A stretch of 64,000 nt of DNA from Flavobacterium reichenbachii (GTDB taxonomy: Bacteria; Bacteroidota; Bacteroidia; Flavobacteriales; Flavobacteriaceae): positions 254,715-318,714 of the forward strand of contig NZ_MUHF01000007.1 of NCBI RefSeq assembly GCF_002217435.1, read 5' to 3'. Of the stretch, positions 34,694-45,105 are shown piece by piece. The notes beneath the pieces were generated by a model that saw only the letters and a list, made by a program, of their open reading frames with translations, had not been told where the DNA came from and did no database searches. The number at the start of each line of letters is the position of its first letter. Within the stretch, counting starts at the first letter, position 1. A program made the position numbers and the translations under genes.

Positions 34694-36247
34694 TTAAGCT
34701 TTATTTTCTTTTCTTTTTTTCCAGAAAAATTCTCCAACAAAATATAGTGCAAGAACAATCAGGAAGTATTTAAAGTATGATTGCGGTTGTCCTTCGCCGT
34801 CAACAGTAGTAAAAACTCTGTCCCAGCGAATTTTATTAATTCCTTTTCCGTTAGTATCCCAGCTTAACCAGATAAATACAGGTTTTCCTACTATGTGATT
34901 TTCAGGAACGTAACCCCAATAACGGCTGTCTTCAGAATTATGACGGTTATCCCCCATCATCCAGTAATAGTTTTGTTTGAAGGTATAAGTAGTTGCAGGT
35001 TTTCCGTTAATTAAAAACTTAGAACCTTGTAACTCTAATTTATTTCCTTCATAATTTGTGATGATTTCTTTATAAAATGGAAGTGATTCGTTTGTTAAAG
35101 CAACCGTTTTACCAGCTTCCGGAATATAAATAGGGCCAAAATTATCTTGGTTCCATTTGTTGATATGAGGGAAAATTGAATTGTCATTTCCTTTGTCGAT
35201 TTCTCTTTTTACATTGGTAATTCCGGGTGTGTTTTTTAAACGCTCTGCACTAGCTTCTGTCAAAGCTCTAAAGAAAAGAGTATCTCTTTTTTCAGATTTA
35301 AAACCTGCTTGTTCGGTAATATCTAACTCTTTAAATAAACGTTCAAAGTCGATGTTTGTTTTCCCGTCCAAAGCAATAGCATAAGAATATTGTGGTTTAG
35401 CTCTTTCTGGTAAAACTAATTTTTTTCCGTTAATGAAAACAAAACCGTCTTTGATAGACAAGCTGTCTCCAGGAATACCAACACATCTTTTTACGTAATT
35501 TGATTTTTTGTCGATTGGTTTGATTACACCGGGTCTTCCTTTAGGTTCAAAGAAATAATGTACTGTGTCTACCGGCCAGTTGAAAACCACAATGTCTGTT
35601 CGATTTATTTTTTCAAAAGCTGGTAATCTAAAATAAGGCAATTGAGGCCAGCTCAAATATGATTTTTTCTTTGTCATTGGTATCGAATCATGAACCATTG
35701 GCAAAGCAACTGTAGTCATAGGTACACGAGGACCATAATTTAATTTACTAACAAATAAAAAGTCTCCAATCAAAAGTGATTTCTCTAGAGACGAAGTCGG
35801 AATTGTATAAGGCTGTACTACATAAGTATGTACCAGTGTTGCCACAATTACTGCAAAAAGTAAAGAACTAACAGTATCCGCTGTTTTGTTTTGAGGTGTT
35901 AGTTTTCTTTCAGCATTGTATTCTAATTTCTGAGTATAATTTACATAATAGATATAAAAACCTAAAGTAAAAATTCCCAAAAGGGTATCTAGAGTTGTTT
36001 TTTTGCCAAATGTTCTCAAGGTTTCAACCCAGACAACCGGAAACATAATAAGGTTGATGATCGGAATAAAAAGCAATAATGTCCACCAGGTTGGACGGCT
36101 TATAATTTTCATTAAGACAATAGAATTGTATACCGGAATTGCTGCTTCCCAACTTTTTCTGCCTGCCGCCTGATATAATTTCCAAGTTCCTAAAAAGTGA
36201 ATTACTTGTACAGCTAAGAAAAATACGAACCAAAGATATAGAGTCAT
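34694..36247 (-). CDS. lepB: Signal peptidase I, long form
   Basis: A 517-residue type I signal peptidase that cleaves Sec and Tat signal peptides. The N-terminal third holds three membrane segments of a small DUF5684-like module (about 1-105), followed by a helix at 125-145. The catalytic serine is Ser153 in YTIPTSSLEKSL and the general-base lysine is Lys253 in NYVKRCVGIPGDSL. MMGDNRHNSEDSRYWG is box E. A large insertion (about 275-390) separates the boxes, and one more membrane helix lies near the C-terminus (about 494-509). The long form is normal for Bacteroidota. Confidence 0.94.
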   Translation of the reverse strand: MTLYLWFVFFLAVQVIHFLGTWKLYQAAGRKSWEAAIPVYNSIVLMKIISRPTWWTLLLFIPIINLIMFPVVWVETLRTFGKKTTLDTLLGIFTLGFYIYYVNYTQKLEYNAERKLTPQNKTADTVSSLLFAVIVATLVHTYVVQPYTIPTSSLEKSLLIGDFLFVSKLNYGPRVPMTTVALPMVHDSIPMTKKKSYLSWPQLPYFRLPAFEKINRTDIVVFNWPVDTVHYFFEPKGRPGVIKPIDKKSNYVKRCVGIPGDSLSIKDGFVFINGKKLVLPERAKPQYSYAIALDGKTNIDFERLFKELDITEQAGFKSEKRDTLFFRALTEASAERLKNTPGITNVKREIDKGNDNSIFPHINKWNQDNFGPIYIPEAGKTVALTNESLPFYKEIITNYEGNKLELQGSKFLINGKPATTYTFKQNYYWMMGDNRHNSEDSRYWGYVPENHIVGKPVFIWLSWDTNGKGINKIRWDRVFTTVDGEGQPQSYFKYFLIVLALYFVGEFFWKKRKENKA

Positions 36248-36310
36248 AATATATTGTTTAAAGTTTTAAGCTTAAGGTTTTTAATTTTTGACCTTAAATT
36301 TTAAATCTGT

Positions 36311-37012
36311 TTATTTTAAGTTTAATACATCTTTCATACTGTAAACTCCGGTTTTTCCGGCCAGCCATTCGGCAGCAATAACGGCGCCAAGTGCAAAACC
36401 TTCACGATTGTGAGCAGTATGTTTTATTTCGATGTTATCCACAATAGAATCATAAGTTACGGTGTGCGTTCCGGGAACATCACCAATTCTTTTTGCTTCA
36501 ATGTGAATTTCATCATCATTGGCTTGGTCCATTGTCCAATTAGCATATTTAGAATTTTCAATAACTCCTTTTGCCAGAGATATTGCGGTTCCGCTTGGTG
36601 CATCCAGCTTTTGAGTATGATGAATTTCTTCCATAGTAACTTTATAAGAGTTAAATGGAGTCATTATTTTGGCTAAATATTCATTTAAACCGAAGAAAAT
36701 ATTTACTCCCAAGCTAAAGTTTGAGCTTGAGATAAAACCGCTTTTTTTGTCGTTGCAAAGCGCAATCATTTCGTCATAATGTTCTAACCAGCCTGTTGTA
36801 CCCGATATAACTGGCACGCCTGCATTAAAACTAGCCGAAATATTGTCTACTGCGGCACTAGGAACGCTGAAATCAATTGCTACATCTGCATCTGAAAGTT
36901 TATCATAAGAATTGGATTGATCCTTTTTTAAAACAATTTCATGACCTCTTTCTAAAGCAATTCTTTCGATCACTTTACCCATTTTTCCGTATCCTAAAAG
37001 CGCAATTTTCAT
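36311..37012 (-). CDS. dapB: 4-hydroxy-tetrahydrodipicolinate reductase
   Basis: A 233-residue enzyme of lysine and diaminopimelate synthesis. The dinucleotide motif is ALLGYGKMGKVIE, the substrate site is EEIHHTQKLDAPSGTA, and HTAHNREGFALGAV lies near the C-terminus. It is somewhat shorter than the E. coli enzyme, as usual in Bacteroidota. It lies between DUF5683 and lepB in one co-directional run. Confidence 0.95.
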   Translation of the reverse strand: MKIALLGYGKMGKVIERIALERGHEIVLKKDQSNSYDKLSDADVAIDFSVPSAAVDNISASFNAGVPVISGTTGWLEHYDEMIALCNDKKSGFISSSNFSLGVNIFFGLNEYLAKIMTPFNSYKVTMEEIHHTQKLDAPSGTAISLAKGVIENSKYANWTMDQANDDEIHIEAKRIGDVPGTHTVTYDSIVDNIEIKHTAHNREGFALGAVIAAEWLAGKTGVYSMKDVLNLK

Positions 37013-37053
37013 TATGTATATTTTTTGAAAAATTAAATAGTTTCGAAGTCTAT

Positions 37054-37614
37054 TTAAAAGTGGTAATTAAAAGTTAGTCCAACGTTTGGTCTAAATGTTA
37101 CATCGTTGGGGTAAATTTCAGGACGAAGTGACAGCCTTTCATTTACATTAAATTGTATCAGAGCAGCATCAACGTTGGCATCGATAATGTTTAAAACATA
37201 AAATCCAACAACAAATAAGGCAGATAAGTCTCTGTTTCTTTGGTAAAATTTCTGGCCGGCAATAAGTCTGCTTTCGTCAAGAAATTGGTAATTATCGTCG
37301 TTATATCCTTCTAAACGGCGTTTATAGGCATCACGATAATCATGGTATTTTTTATTATTATCCAGATAAAAATATAAGCTGGTACCAATTGCTCCGTAAA
37401 CCAGCGGAATTTTCCAATACTTTTTGTTGTACGCCTGACCTAAACCTGGTAAAATAGCAGAATAAAATGCTGCTTTTGCTGGCGTAAGCGGGTCTATCTC
37501 TTCTAGTTTAGTAGTGTCTTTAGCGATCAAAACCGTTTCTGTTTTTGCCTGAGCAAAAATAGAGACGGTTCCTATAAGAAAGAACAATAGACTTATGGGG
37601 ACAATTTTATTCAC
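37054..37614 (-). CDS. DUF5683 protein
   Basis: A 186-residue protein with a signal peptide (about 1-21, ending IFAQ). The hallmark segment is TPAKAAFYSAILPGLGQAYN followed by KKYWKIPLVYGAIG, with hydrophobic hairpins typical of the family. It is probably an envelope protein. Its start overlaps the parB stop by 1 bp. The function is unknown, but its place after parAB is strongly conserved. Confidence 0.9.
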   Translation of the reverse strand: MNKIVPISLLFFLIGTVSIFAQAKTETVLIAKDTTKLEEIDPLTPAKAAFYSAILPGLGQAYNKKYWKIPLVYGAIGTSLYFYLDNNKKYHDYRDAYKRRLEGYNDDNYQFLDESRLIAGQKFYQRNRDLSALFVVGFYVLNIIDANVDAALIQFNVNERLSLRPEIYPNDVTFRPNVGLTFNYHF

Positions 37615-38516
37615 TATCCGTTTATTAATTTAATTATTCTGTTAAAGTCGGCTTCCGAATTAAAAGGAATTGTAATTTTTCCTTTTCCGTTACCCGCAAC
37701 TTTTATATCAACTTTCGCACCAAAATAATCCGTAAAAGTATTTTTCTTATCATCTTCTACTACAAAAGAAGAGGCAGGCTTTTCTTTTCCGGGAACTTTT
37801 GGCTGTAAACTTTCGTGGTAGTTTTTTACCAAAGTCTCTGTTTCGCGAACAGATAAATTCTGGCTTACAATTTTTTGATAGATGTCAGTCTGAATGTCTA
37901 AATCTTCAATATTGATAATTGCCCTTCCATGTCCCATACTGATAAAGCCATCGCGAATTCCAGTCTGAATGATCGGATCCAGCTTTAAAAGACGTAGATA
38001 ATTGGCAATCGTAGAACGTTTTTTTCCAACGCGTTCACTCATCTGTTCCTGTGTCAATTGAATTTCATCAATCAAACGCTGATAAGAAAGTGCAATCTCG
38101 ATTGGATCTAAATCATGACGCTGAATGTTTTCAACCAAAGCCATAACCAATGATTCGTTATCATTGGCAATACGAATGTATGCAGGAACTGTAGTTAAAC
38201 CAACCAAAGTAGAAGCGCGTAAACGACGCTCTCCAGAAATTAATTGGTATTTGTTGAAGTCTAATTTACGAACAGTAATAGGTTGAATCACACCAAGTTC
38301 TTTAATAGAAGTTGCTAATTCTCTCAGCGATTCTTCATTAAAATTACTTCTTGGCTGAAACGGATTTATTTCGATAGCACTTATTTCAAGCTCAATAATA
38401 TTTCCAACAACTTTGTCAGCATTTTTGTCTTCTACTGATGTAATGTCATTTTCCGGATCTTTTAATAACGCTGATAATCCTCTTCCTAAGGCTTGTTTTT
38501 TAATTGCTTTTGTCAT
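37614..38516 (-). CDS. parB: Chromosome partitioning protein ParB
   Basis: A 300-residue ParB/Spo0J protein that binds parS and spreads on the chromosome. The N-terminal ParB domain (about 45-130) carries IEINPFQPRSNFNEESL and the CTP-binding motif ISGERRLRAS. The HTH region shows EQMSERVGKKRSTIANYLRLLKL. The C-terminal domain (about 230-300) is the dimerisation region. I found no parS consensus nearby. Confidence 0.95.
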   Translation of the reverse strand: MTKAIKKQALGRGLSALLKDPENDITSVEDKNADKVVGNIIELEISAIEINPFQPRSNFNEESLRELATSIKELGVIQPITVRKLDFNKYQLISGERRLRASTLVGLTTVPAYIRIANDNESLVMALVENIQRHDLDPIEIALSYQRLIDEIQLTQEQMSERVGKKRSTIANYLRLLKLDPIIQTGIRDGFISMGHGRAIINIEDLDIQTDIYQKIVSQNLSVRETETLVKNYHESLQPKVPGKEKPASSFVVEDDKKNTFTDYFGAKVDIKVAGNGKGKITIPFNSEADFNRIIKLING

Positions 38517-38521
38517 AAAAA

Positions 38522-39289
38522 CTATTTACTGTTTTTCTTTATAATTTCTTGAGCTAAATTGATGTAATTAACTGCTCCTTTGCTTGTTGCGTCATAATTA
38601 ATGATGCTTTCGCCAAAACTTGGTGCTTCGCTTAATTTCACATTTCGCTGAATTACGGTATCAAAAACCATATCGTTAAAGTGTTTTTGAACCTCTTCTA
38701 CAACTTGATTTGACAAGCGTAATCTAGAATCGTACATAGTAAGTAACAATCCTTCGATGTCAAGATCTGGGTTGTGTATTTTTTGAATACTTTTTATTGT
38801 GTTCAATAATTTTCCTAATCCTTCTAGTGCAAAATATTCACATTGAATAGGAATAACTACAGAATCAGCAGCTGTCAAAGCATTAAGAGTTAATAACCCT
38901 AAAGAAGGTGCACAGTCGATAATGATATAATCATATTCGTCTTTAACACTTTCCAATGCTTTTTTAAGCATATATTCTCTGTTTTCTTTGTCGACCAATT
39001 CGATTTCAATGGCAACAAGGTCAATATGAGCAGGTATCACATCAACATTTGGAGCTGAACATTTGATAGTTGACTCCTTTGGTGTATGACTGTGTTCAAG
39101 TATTTGATAAGTTCCAATCTCTACACTTTCAACATCTATCCCAAGACCAGATGTTGCATTTGCTTGAGGATCAGCGTCAATCAATAATACTTTTTTCTCT
39201 AAAACACCTAATGAGGCCGCAAGATTTACAGATGTAGTAGTCTTTCCAACGCCTCCTTTTTGATTAGCAATCGCAATGATTTTGCCCAT
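38522..39289 (-). CDS. parA: Chromosome partitioning ATPase ParA/Soj
   Basis: A 255-residue ATPase with the deviant Walker A motif NQKGGVGKTTTSVN, LLIDADPQANAT, and IIIDCAPSLGLLTLNAL. It drives segregation of ParB-parS complexes. The gene is the promoter-proximal member of parA-parB-DUF5683 and possibly dapB-lepB-WbqC. Confidence 0.96.
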   Translation of the reverse strand: MGKIIAIANQKGGVGKTTTSVNLAASLGVLEKKVLLIDADPQANATSGLGIDVESVEIGTYQILEHSHTPKESTIKCSAPNVDVIPAHIDLVAIEIELVDKENREYMLKKALESVKDEYDYIIIDCAPSLGLLTLNALTAADSVVIPIQCEYFALEGLGKLLNTIKSIQKIHNPDLDIEGLLLTMYDSRLRLSNQVVEEVQKHFNDMVFDTVIQRNVKLSEAPSFGESIINYDATSKGAVNYINLAQEIIKKNSK

Positions 39290-39524
39290 TTATTTTCTGA
39301 ATTTTGAACCGTAAAAATACAATTATTTATGGTTTCTGAAAATCTATTTTGTTAACATTTGCTAAACCACGGATTATCGATGATTGGTGCATGTTTTACA
39401 GAATTTAATTTAGTTATTAAAGAAGAATAGTAACGAAATTTCTCGCTATTTATTCCTTTTTTAGTAAAATATAAATTTTTTAATTTTTAGAAAGCATAAA
39501 TGTACGTTTACATTTTTGTTGATT

Positions 39525-40757
39525 TTAATTTTGCTTTTTTAGATCTTTTATTAAACTTGCCGTAAAGAGTAAAATTGTAATTCCTCCTGCAGCAATACAA
39601 ATCCACATAAACCAAGGCTCTTCCCAAAATGCTCTCTTTTGAGTTTCAGTTTTAGCTTGTGCAGTTTGATGCACATCATAAATACTAGTTTGTGGTAAAA
39701 TGCCGGAAATGTTGTTTTTAAAATTAGAAAGATCGTATTCTGGCTGCATTAAATTTTTATTCCCTGTTTTCATAGTATAATTTTCATTCGCAGTTAAATC
39801 AGCGATCAGTGAAATTGGATTTTGATTGAATTTTAGAGACGAAATCTGCAGCGGCAAATTGTCTTGATTTTTGATTCTAATAAAAACTTCTTTCTCGAAA
39901 ATTTCCGGAATCGTAAAACTGTTTTTTACATTAGAATTTAATTCAAAAGAAGCCAGTTCTTCCTCTACAATTATAGATTTTCTCTTGATCTGCTGTGTTG
40001 TTTTTTTGTAAAGAATTGCTTTTCTATTATAATAAGTCGGCTTTGAAATTTCAAAAACAATCTGATTTATAATCTGCGGTGCATTAAACAATATATGCAC
40101 TTCTGTTTCTTTTTCTGAAGGAATTTCTGTCGTCAATAGTTTTTTTGGAGTGATTTCCTGAAAACTGTGAGTGGTAATATTTGTAGTGAAGTTTCCAATC
40201 TTTAACACATTTATCGGAAGTGTCTTTTTATCATCAAAAACTATTTTCAAATATTTGTAAGTACTTAAAGGATACGAAATGGTTTTAATCACACTCGCTT
40301 CTGTACTGCTGCTTAAGTCATATAATGATTGAGCATCAGATATTCCGAACCATTCCTTCTGATCGTTGCTTCCCGAAACAGAATAGGTTTTTATAACATC
40401 AGAATTGGCTATAAAAAGCGACAGTGCTTTATTATTCTTTCCGGCAGGAACGGCTATAATAATTGATGTGCTTTTTTTTGGTTCTGTTTTTTTTGAAATA
40501 ACAGTATATTCCTCAAAGTTACTTGATGAACTATTTGTACTGTTTTGAATGAAGTATGGAACTTCTTTTTCTTTGGAATCTATTATTCGTATGTCGCTCA
40601 AATCCTGGTTAGAATACGAGCGAATTTCTGGTGACAGTAGAATTTCATGAAAACCGTTCTGAGAAACTTTTTTAAGTTTTCCGATGGTTTTAAACTGACC
40701 AAAACAAACGTTGGCCACTAATAATAATAATAATAGTATGATTTTATTCAGTTTCAT
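39525..40757 (-). CDS. DUF3999 family protein
   Basis: A 410-residue protein with a signal peptide (about 1-21, ending CFGQ), a large sheet-rich periplasmic domain (about 25-370) and one C-terminal membrane helix (about 382-402) with a short basic tail. The family is usually encoded next to DUF2339 proteins, as here, where the start overlaps the DUF2339 stop by 14 bp. The two probably form a complex. Function is unknown. Confidence 0.85.
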   Translation of the reverse strand: MKLNKIILLLLLLVANVCFGQFKTIGKLKKVSQNGFHEILLSPEIRSYSNQDLSDIRIIDSKEKEVPYFIQNSTNSSSSNFEEYTVISKKTEPKKSTSIIIAVPAGKNNKALSLFIANSDVIKTYSVSGSNDQKEWFGISDAQSLYDLSSSTEASVIKTISYPLSTYKYLKIVFDDKKTLPINVLKIGNFTTNITTHSFQEITPKKLLTTEIPSEKETEVHILFNAPQIINQIVFEISKPTYYNRKAILYKKTTQQIKRKSIIVEEELASFELNSNVKNSFTIPEIFEKEVFIRIKNQDNLPLQISSLKFNQNPISLIADLTANENYTMKTGNKNLMQPEYDLSNFKNNISGILPQTSIYDVHQTAQAKTETQKRAFWEEPWFMWICIAAGGITILLFTASLIKDLKKQN

Positions 40758-43242
40758 CGGTTTTTTGAGTCTTGTTTTCGTCTATTACTAAGACTTTAAT
40801 TTTTTGATATACAAAAGAAATTATCAGAATTAAAATTCCTAGAAGAATGAAAGAAATTATTTTTCCGGTTTCAGAAATATTGCTGATGTCGTACAGAAAC
40901 AATTTTGCGATTGTTAATCCGAGTAAGGTCAAAGCAATAATTCGGAGTGCCTTTTTTTGTTTTTTAATTCCGATAATCAAAAATACAAAAGCCAGAATTC
41001 CCCATAAAATAGGGAAGCCCGTTTTAATTATTTTGATTCGAGCTATTTTCATGGTATCATCTGCTAATGTCTGACGAATATAACCAGCATCAAGTTTTTC
41101 GACTTTAAACATATCGCTTGCGTGAATCTGCGCTACAGTAGTCGGTGTATTTAATAATTTAACTCCATGAAGCATCAATTCTGCGCTGGTAATATAAATG
41201 ACAATAAAAGCGGCAGCCCAGACAAAACTTTTGTTGGTAAAAAAAGAAAAGACGGGTTTCTCAGAATTTACCTTGTATAGTAAATATCCAAAATAAATGA
41301 TAATCAATAAATAAATATAATGAAGGTAAAACGCAATTGGCTGGCTTTCGCCGAAGATTAAAATGGATTCGGTTTCTTTAAACGCGTATCGAATAAACCA
41401 AAATGCAAACAAGATTATATTTATTAAGGCAATCAATACTGTGCCTTGATTTCCGGTTTCGGTTTTTTTCTTTATTAAATATCCTGCCAATACAGCAAAG
41501 AATACTAAATGGTAAAGAATTGGCAGCGCAGCTGCAGAACTAGCGTTGTTTATTGCGTAATTTGCCTGATAGGTAACTTCAAAAATTCCAGTCAGATAGC
41601 CTATTACAAAAGCTGCTTCTAAAATGAATTTCTTGTACTTATGAGGGTTAAAACGGAAACCAAATAATTCGACAGTTTCGGTTTCTTTTTTTAATAAAAA
41701 CCAAACAGCAAATAATGAAGCTGTGGCAAATAATCCGGTGCTGAATATAGGATTGAGAATAATATTTAGAACTTCATCTCCATTGTAATATTTATTCCAA
41801 TCCATTACCAGACTGATTATCATTAGTCCATTTACAATTACAGACCCAAAACGATAACTGCTGATCTTTGATTTTTGCGAAAGCCATAATAATAAAACAG
41901 CTTCTGCAGCCCAAAATAATGTAATATAATTGCCCTCAAACTGAATTGGAACGGCAAGTGTTATAAAGGTTAATGTTAACCCAATGAGAAGATAGACTGC
42001 TCTTTTGTCGAGACCAAATTTTTTGTATAAAAACCAGGCGTATATCAGGTTTAATAACGCAATTAAGGTGGTAAATACTCCTCGTAATTCTGGATGATAA
42101 CCGTCTAAAATTGACATTCCGGCTGCATAAAACAGAAAAGTATTACTGGCTAAAATGGTCAATTGTGCGGTAGAAAATTCTCCTTTTGTTCTGATATTGT
42201 TGATGATATTCATCAGAATAAAAATGAAATAGAAAACAAACCCAAAGATTAGTGCGCCAAGATAATGAGGTTTTTCTTTGTGTAATTCCTGCGAAAGCCA
42301 CGCTCCGTATAATAAAATGGTGAAAACATAAGAAAGGATATTAACAAGATTCCATTTTTTATAATAAGCTAAAGCTAAAATTCCAACATTTAAAATTCCG
42401 ATGTAAGTAAACAAAACCACATAATTTCCTTCGCCGGTGCTTACCATAAAAGGAACAGCAAATCCGCCTATTAGGGAAAGAACTGCCAATTCGATTCTGT
42501 CATAAGATAATGAAATCAAAGCACTAAAAGCCGTAATGATCACCATTATACTAAAAGCGACAGTTTGATTGAATAAGTGATAGTCGTGAAAAGCAATTCC
42601 GATTGTGAAATAAAAAATGGCAATCGCCCCGGCGACAATCACAGAACTGAAAGCAGCATAATTTTTACGCAGTTTATGTGCGATCCCCATAACTAATACA
42701 CCGCATAAAACACCAATTCCGACACGAGCGGGCTCATTGATCCAATCTTTGTCAATGGCATATTTTACAAAATAACTGATTCCTAAAACAAGGATTAAAA
42801 CTCCAATTTTGTTGATTAAATTTTCTCCAATAAATTTCTCTAAATCTGGATTCTGCTCTTTAAAATTTTCCCAGAATGATTTTTGCGGAACAGGAGCAAC
42901 GTAAGGTTCTGATACTGGTTTTGGCGCAATAGGTTTTGGGCTTTTGTCAGCAGTATCCATTGAAAAAACAACTTTTTCAGTTTTTATTTCTGGAATTTCT
43001 TCTTTTATTGGCAGAGGAAGCGGTGCTGCTTCTTTTGGGATTTCAAATTTAATTTCTTCCTTAGGAATTATAACCGGAGGAGGAGTTACAGGTTTTTCAA
43101 TTGGTTTCTCAATTGGTTTTAGATTATCTAATTTTTTACTAAGTTTTTGAATATCATCTTCCAGATTATCAAAACGATTTTTTATGGTGCTGATAATGTA
43201 GATTAGTAAACAAATTAAAAGAAATAGTAGAAATCCTTCCAT
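40744..43242 (-). CDS. DUF2339 multi-pass membrane protein
   Basis: An 832-residue protein. Order: an N-terminal helix (about 2-18), a coiled segment (about 20-45), a Pro/Lys/Glu-rich linker (about 45-125), then more than twenty hydrophobic helices to the C-terminus. WENFKEQNPDLEKFIGENLINKIGVLILVLG is the characteristic DUF2339 opening (given here from its start and end features). It is coupled to DUF3999. The role is unknown; the size suggests a transporter-like or polymer-handling membrane protein. Confidence 0.87.
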   Translation of the reverse strand: MEGFLLFLLICLLIYIISTIKNRFDNLEDDIQKLSKKLDNLKPIEKPIEKPVTPPPVIIPKEEIKFEIPKEAAPLPLPIKEEIPEIKTEKVVFSMDTADKSPKPIAPKPVSEPYVAPVPQKSFWENFKEQNPDLEKFIGENLINKIGVLILVLGISYFVKYAIDKDWINEPARVGIGVLCGVLVMGIAHKLRKNYAAFSSVIVAGAIAIFYFTIGIAFHDYHLFNQTVAFSIMVIITAFSALISLSYDRIELAVLSLIGGFAVPFMVSTGEGNYVVLFTYIGILNVGILALAYYKKWNLVNILSYVFTILLYGAWLSQELHKEKPHYLGALIFGFVFYFIFILMNIINNIRTKGEFSTAQLTILASNTFLFYAAGMSILDGYHPELRGVFTTLIALLNLIYAWFLYKKFGLDKRAVYLLIGLTLTFITLAVPIQFEGNYITLFWAAEAVLLLWLSQKSKISSYRFGSVIVNGLMIISLVMDWNKYYNGDEVLNIILNPIFSTGLFATASLFAVWFLLKKETETVELFGFRFNPHKYKKFILEAAFVIGYLTGIFEVTYQANYAINNASSAAALPILYHLVFFAVLAGYLIKKKTETGNQGTVLIALINIILFAFWFIRYAFKETESILIFGESQPIAFYLHYIYLLIIIYFGYLLYKVNSEKPVFSFFTNKSFVWAAAFIVIYITSAELMLHGVKLLNTPTTVAQIHASDMFKVEKLDAGYIRQTLADDTMKIARIKIIKTGFPILWGILAFVFLIIGIKKQKKALRIIALTLLGLTIAKLFLYDISNISETGKIISFILLGILILIISFVYQKIKVLVIDENKTQKTDETE

Positions 43243-43330
43243 AATAGAAATGAATGTATGTTATGATTTTGTAAATATAACAACATTTTGATACGGGAAA
43301 AGTTTTTCTGGCTTTTTTCGTATTAATGAA

Positions 43331-43372
43331 AAACAGAAAGCCTTTTCAGGTAAGAGAAAAGGCTTTCTGTTT
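43331..43372 (-). terminator. Terminator of the lipid operon
   Basis: AAACAGAAAGCCTTTTC and GAAAAGGCTTTCTGTTT form a perfect 17-bp stem with an 8-base loop. On the minus strand it is followed by a T run (TTTTTC). It lies 16 bp past the end of the six-gene operon. Confidence 0.85.
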
Positions 43373-43387
43373 AAAAAAGGATTTTTT

Positions 43388-45091
43388 TTATTTGTTTATG
43401 CGTCCGGTTGATACGGTAAAAATCCCGAAGTCATCGATAAGCATGTTTTCTTTATTTACATTATTGAACTTAAAAACGGCATCAAGTTCTTTTTGTGATC
43501 TGCGTCTCATAACCCAGTCTTTTTCCTGATGACTGTTTAAAACATAAGCAATCATTTTAAGCTGCGGATGCCAAGGCTGACCAGTATAAATTACGGCGCT
43601 GTCTGGTTCAGAGATTGAAGTCACTCCAACTATTGCATTACTTACTAATTTGTTATCCTCAAACAATTCAAATATTCCTGAGATTATGGTAATATTTGGT
43701 GTAAAGTCAAGTTTTTTGTAGGTTTCGCTGTCAAAGCAATTGTAATTTGTAAAGCGTATTTTCTGAAAACCTTTTTCGGCAATAACCTTTTCTCCTTCTT
43801 CGATATTTGATTTTTTAAAATCATTTATTACAATTTCGGCTTCCGGATATTTGTTTTTAATATCAAAAAGATAATTACCAGTTCCGCCGGCAATATCAAG
43901 AATTTTAATGGGTCTGTTTTCTTGCTGCAGTTTAGCAATCTGAGATTCGATTTGGGCTAATAAATGTTGTTTTCTTATTCTGATTCCTCTCCATCCAATT
44001 GCATTTAAATACGAATGATCCATTAGTTTGCCAAAACCAAATTTTCCTGCGGGAGTGTTTTTGTACACATAATCCAGAGACAAACCAGAGTCAAAACCAT
44101 AAACCTGACCAATCCTCATTCCGTTACTCACAAATCCGATTTTGCTCATAGACCATTTTTGAAAAGCAAAGTTCAATCGTTCCGGCAGTGAAATCATTTT
44201 TAAGGAAATATTGTAATATTCGTCTTTAGAAAATTTATCACTGTTTAAAGAAGCCTGAGGCAAAGGCAAATTGAAACTCTCTTCTACAAATCGTTTTATG
44301 TGATCGTAAACAATAGTGCGGTCTTTTTCGAATAAGATTCCGTGATAAAAATCTTTTAGTTCTATAAATTCTTTATGTGCAGATTCAAGTCTTATAAAGA
44401 ATTTTTTCTGTGTACTGTTTCGGGCTACATAATCTGTGCCTGCAGAAAAAACTATGGTAGGAATATTTATCGCTGCTGCATCTTCTACAATTCTTTTGCT
44501 GGAATCAAGGTAATTCACCAACATGCCTCCGTGAATAGATTTTGTAATCAAAGGATCAGAATTGTATAAATCCTGCTGGGTTTTGTCGTGCGTTAATACC
44601 TTTGCTTTTACATAACTTTTTACAGAAAGATCTTTATTAAATCGGGTTCCGAGAGCAATAAATTCTTTTGCAAAGGGAACATATAATTTTATGTCGAATG
44701 CTGGAGCAAGAAGTGCCATTCCTGCAATCTGAGGTGCAAAATCATGAACCCAAGCCGATACGATCACACCTGTAATACTATTTGCAACTACAAAAATATC
44801 TTCGGTTTTAATTTCATATTGGCGGTTCAAAAAACCAACAAACTCATTCATATCTCGAACATAATCCATAAAAACGGGAGAAACAGGTTCTTTTGTATGT
44901 CCGTGACCTCGTAAATCAAAACTGAAAATGTTGTAAGCAGCAAATCTTGGATCTGTAGCAAATTCTGTCATTCGGTCTGAATGCTCATGTCCGCGATGAA
45001 GAACAATTAAGGTTTTCTGAGAAGGTTTAAAATCCCACTCTTTGTAATATATTTCAGCCTGGTCAAAAGAGATAAAGGTTTGTGTTTTCAT
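43388..45091 (-). CDS. Alpha/beta hydrolase-SAM methyltransferase fusion (YnbC-like)
   Basis: A 567-residue two-domain protein. The N-terminal lysophospholipase-like hydrolase (about 1-275) has the elbow VVANSITGVI with Ser105 but Ala and Thr where GxSxG has Gly, Asp220 in SAGTDYV and His250 in FYHGILF. The C-terminal class I methyltransferase (about 300-567) has motif I KILDIAGGTGNYL (about 396-408). This fusion, beside a PAP2-phosphatase, a CdsA-like and a CDP-alcohol transferase gene, matches the architecture of E. coli YnbC. It is the last gene of the operon, 14 bp after the phosphatase. It probably deacylates and methylates a lipid intermediate; that is inference. Confidence 0.88.
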   Translation of the reverse strand: MKTQTFISFDQAEIYYKEWDFKPSQKTLIVLHRGHEHSDRMTEFATDPRFAAYNIFSFDLRGHGHTKEPVSPVFMDYVRDMNEFVGFLNRQYEIKTEDIFVVANSITGVIVSAWVHDFAPQIAGMALLAPAFDIKLYVPFAKEFIALGTRFNKDLSVKSYVKAKVLTHDKTQQDLYNSDPLITKSIHGGMLVNYLDSSKRIVEDAAAINIPTIVFSAGTDYVARNSTQKKFFIRLESAHKEFIELKDFYHGILFEKDRTIVYDHIKRFVEESFNLPLPQASLNSDKFSKDEYYNISLKMISLPERLNFAFQKWSMSKIGFVSNGMRIGQVYGFDSGLSLDYVYKNTPAGKFGFGKLMDHSYLNAIGWRGIRIRKQHLLAQIESQIAKLQQENRPIKILDIAGGTGNYLFDIKNKYPEAEIVINDFKKSNIEEGEKVIAEKGFQKIRFTNYNCFDSETYKKLDFTPNITIISGIFELFEDNKLVSNAIVGVTSISEPDSAVIYTGQPWHPQLKMIAYVLNSHQEKDWVMRRRSQKELDAVFKFNNVNKENMLIDDFGIFTVSTGRINK

Positions 45092-45105
45092 AATTTTAAT
45101 TTAAA

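Noticed and set aside
39499..39516. Inverted repeat AAATGTA..TACATTT downstream of DUF3999
   Set aside because: Short arms in very AT-rich DNA without a T run; not distinguishable from chance.
37614..39524. Search for a parS site near parAB
   Set aside because: No TGTTTCACGTGAAACA-like 16-mer was found in or just upstream of the genes.
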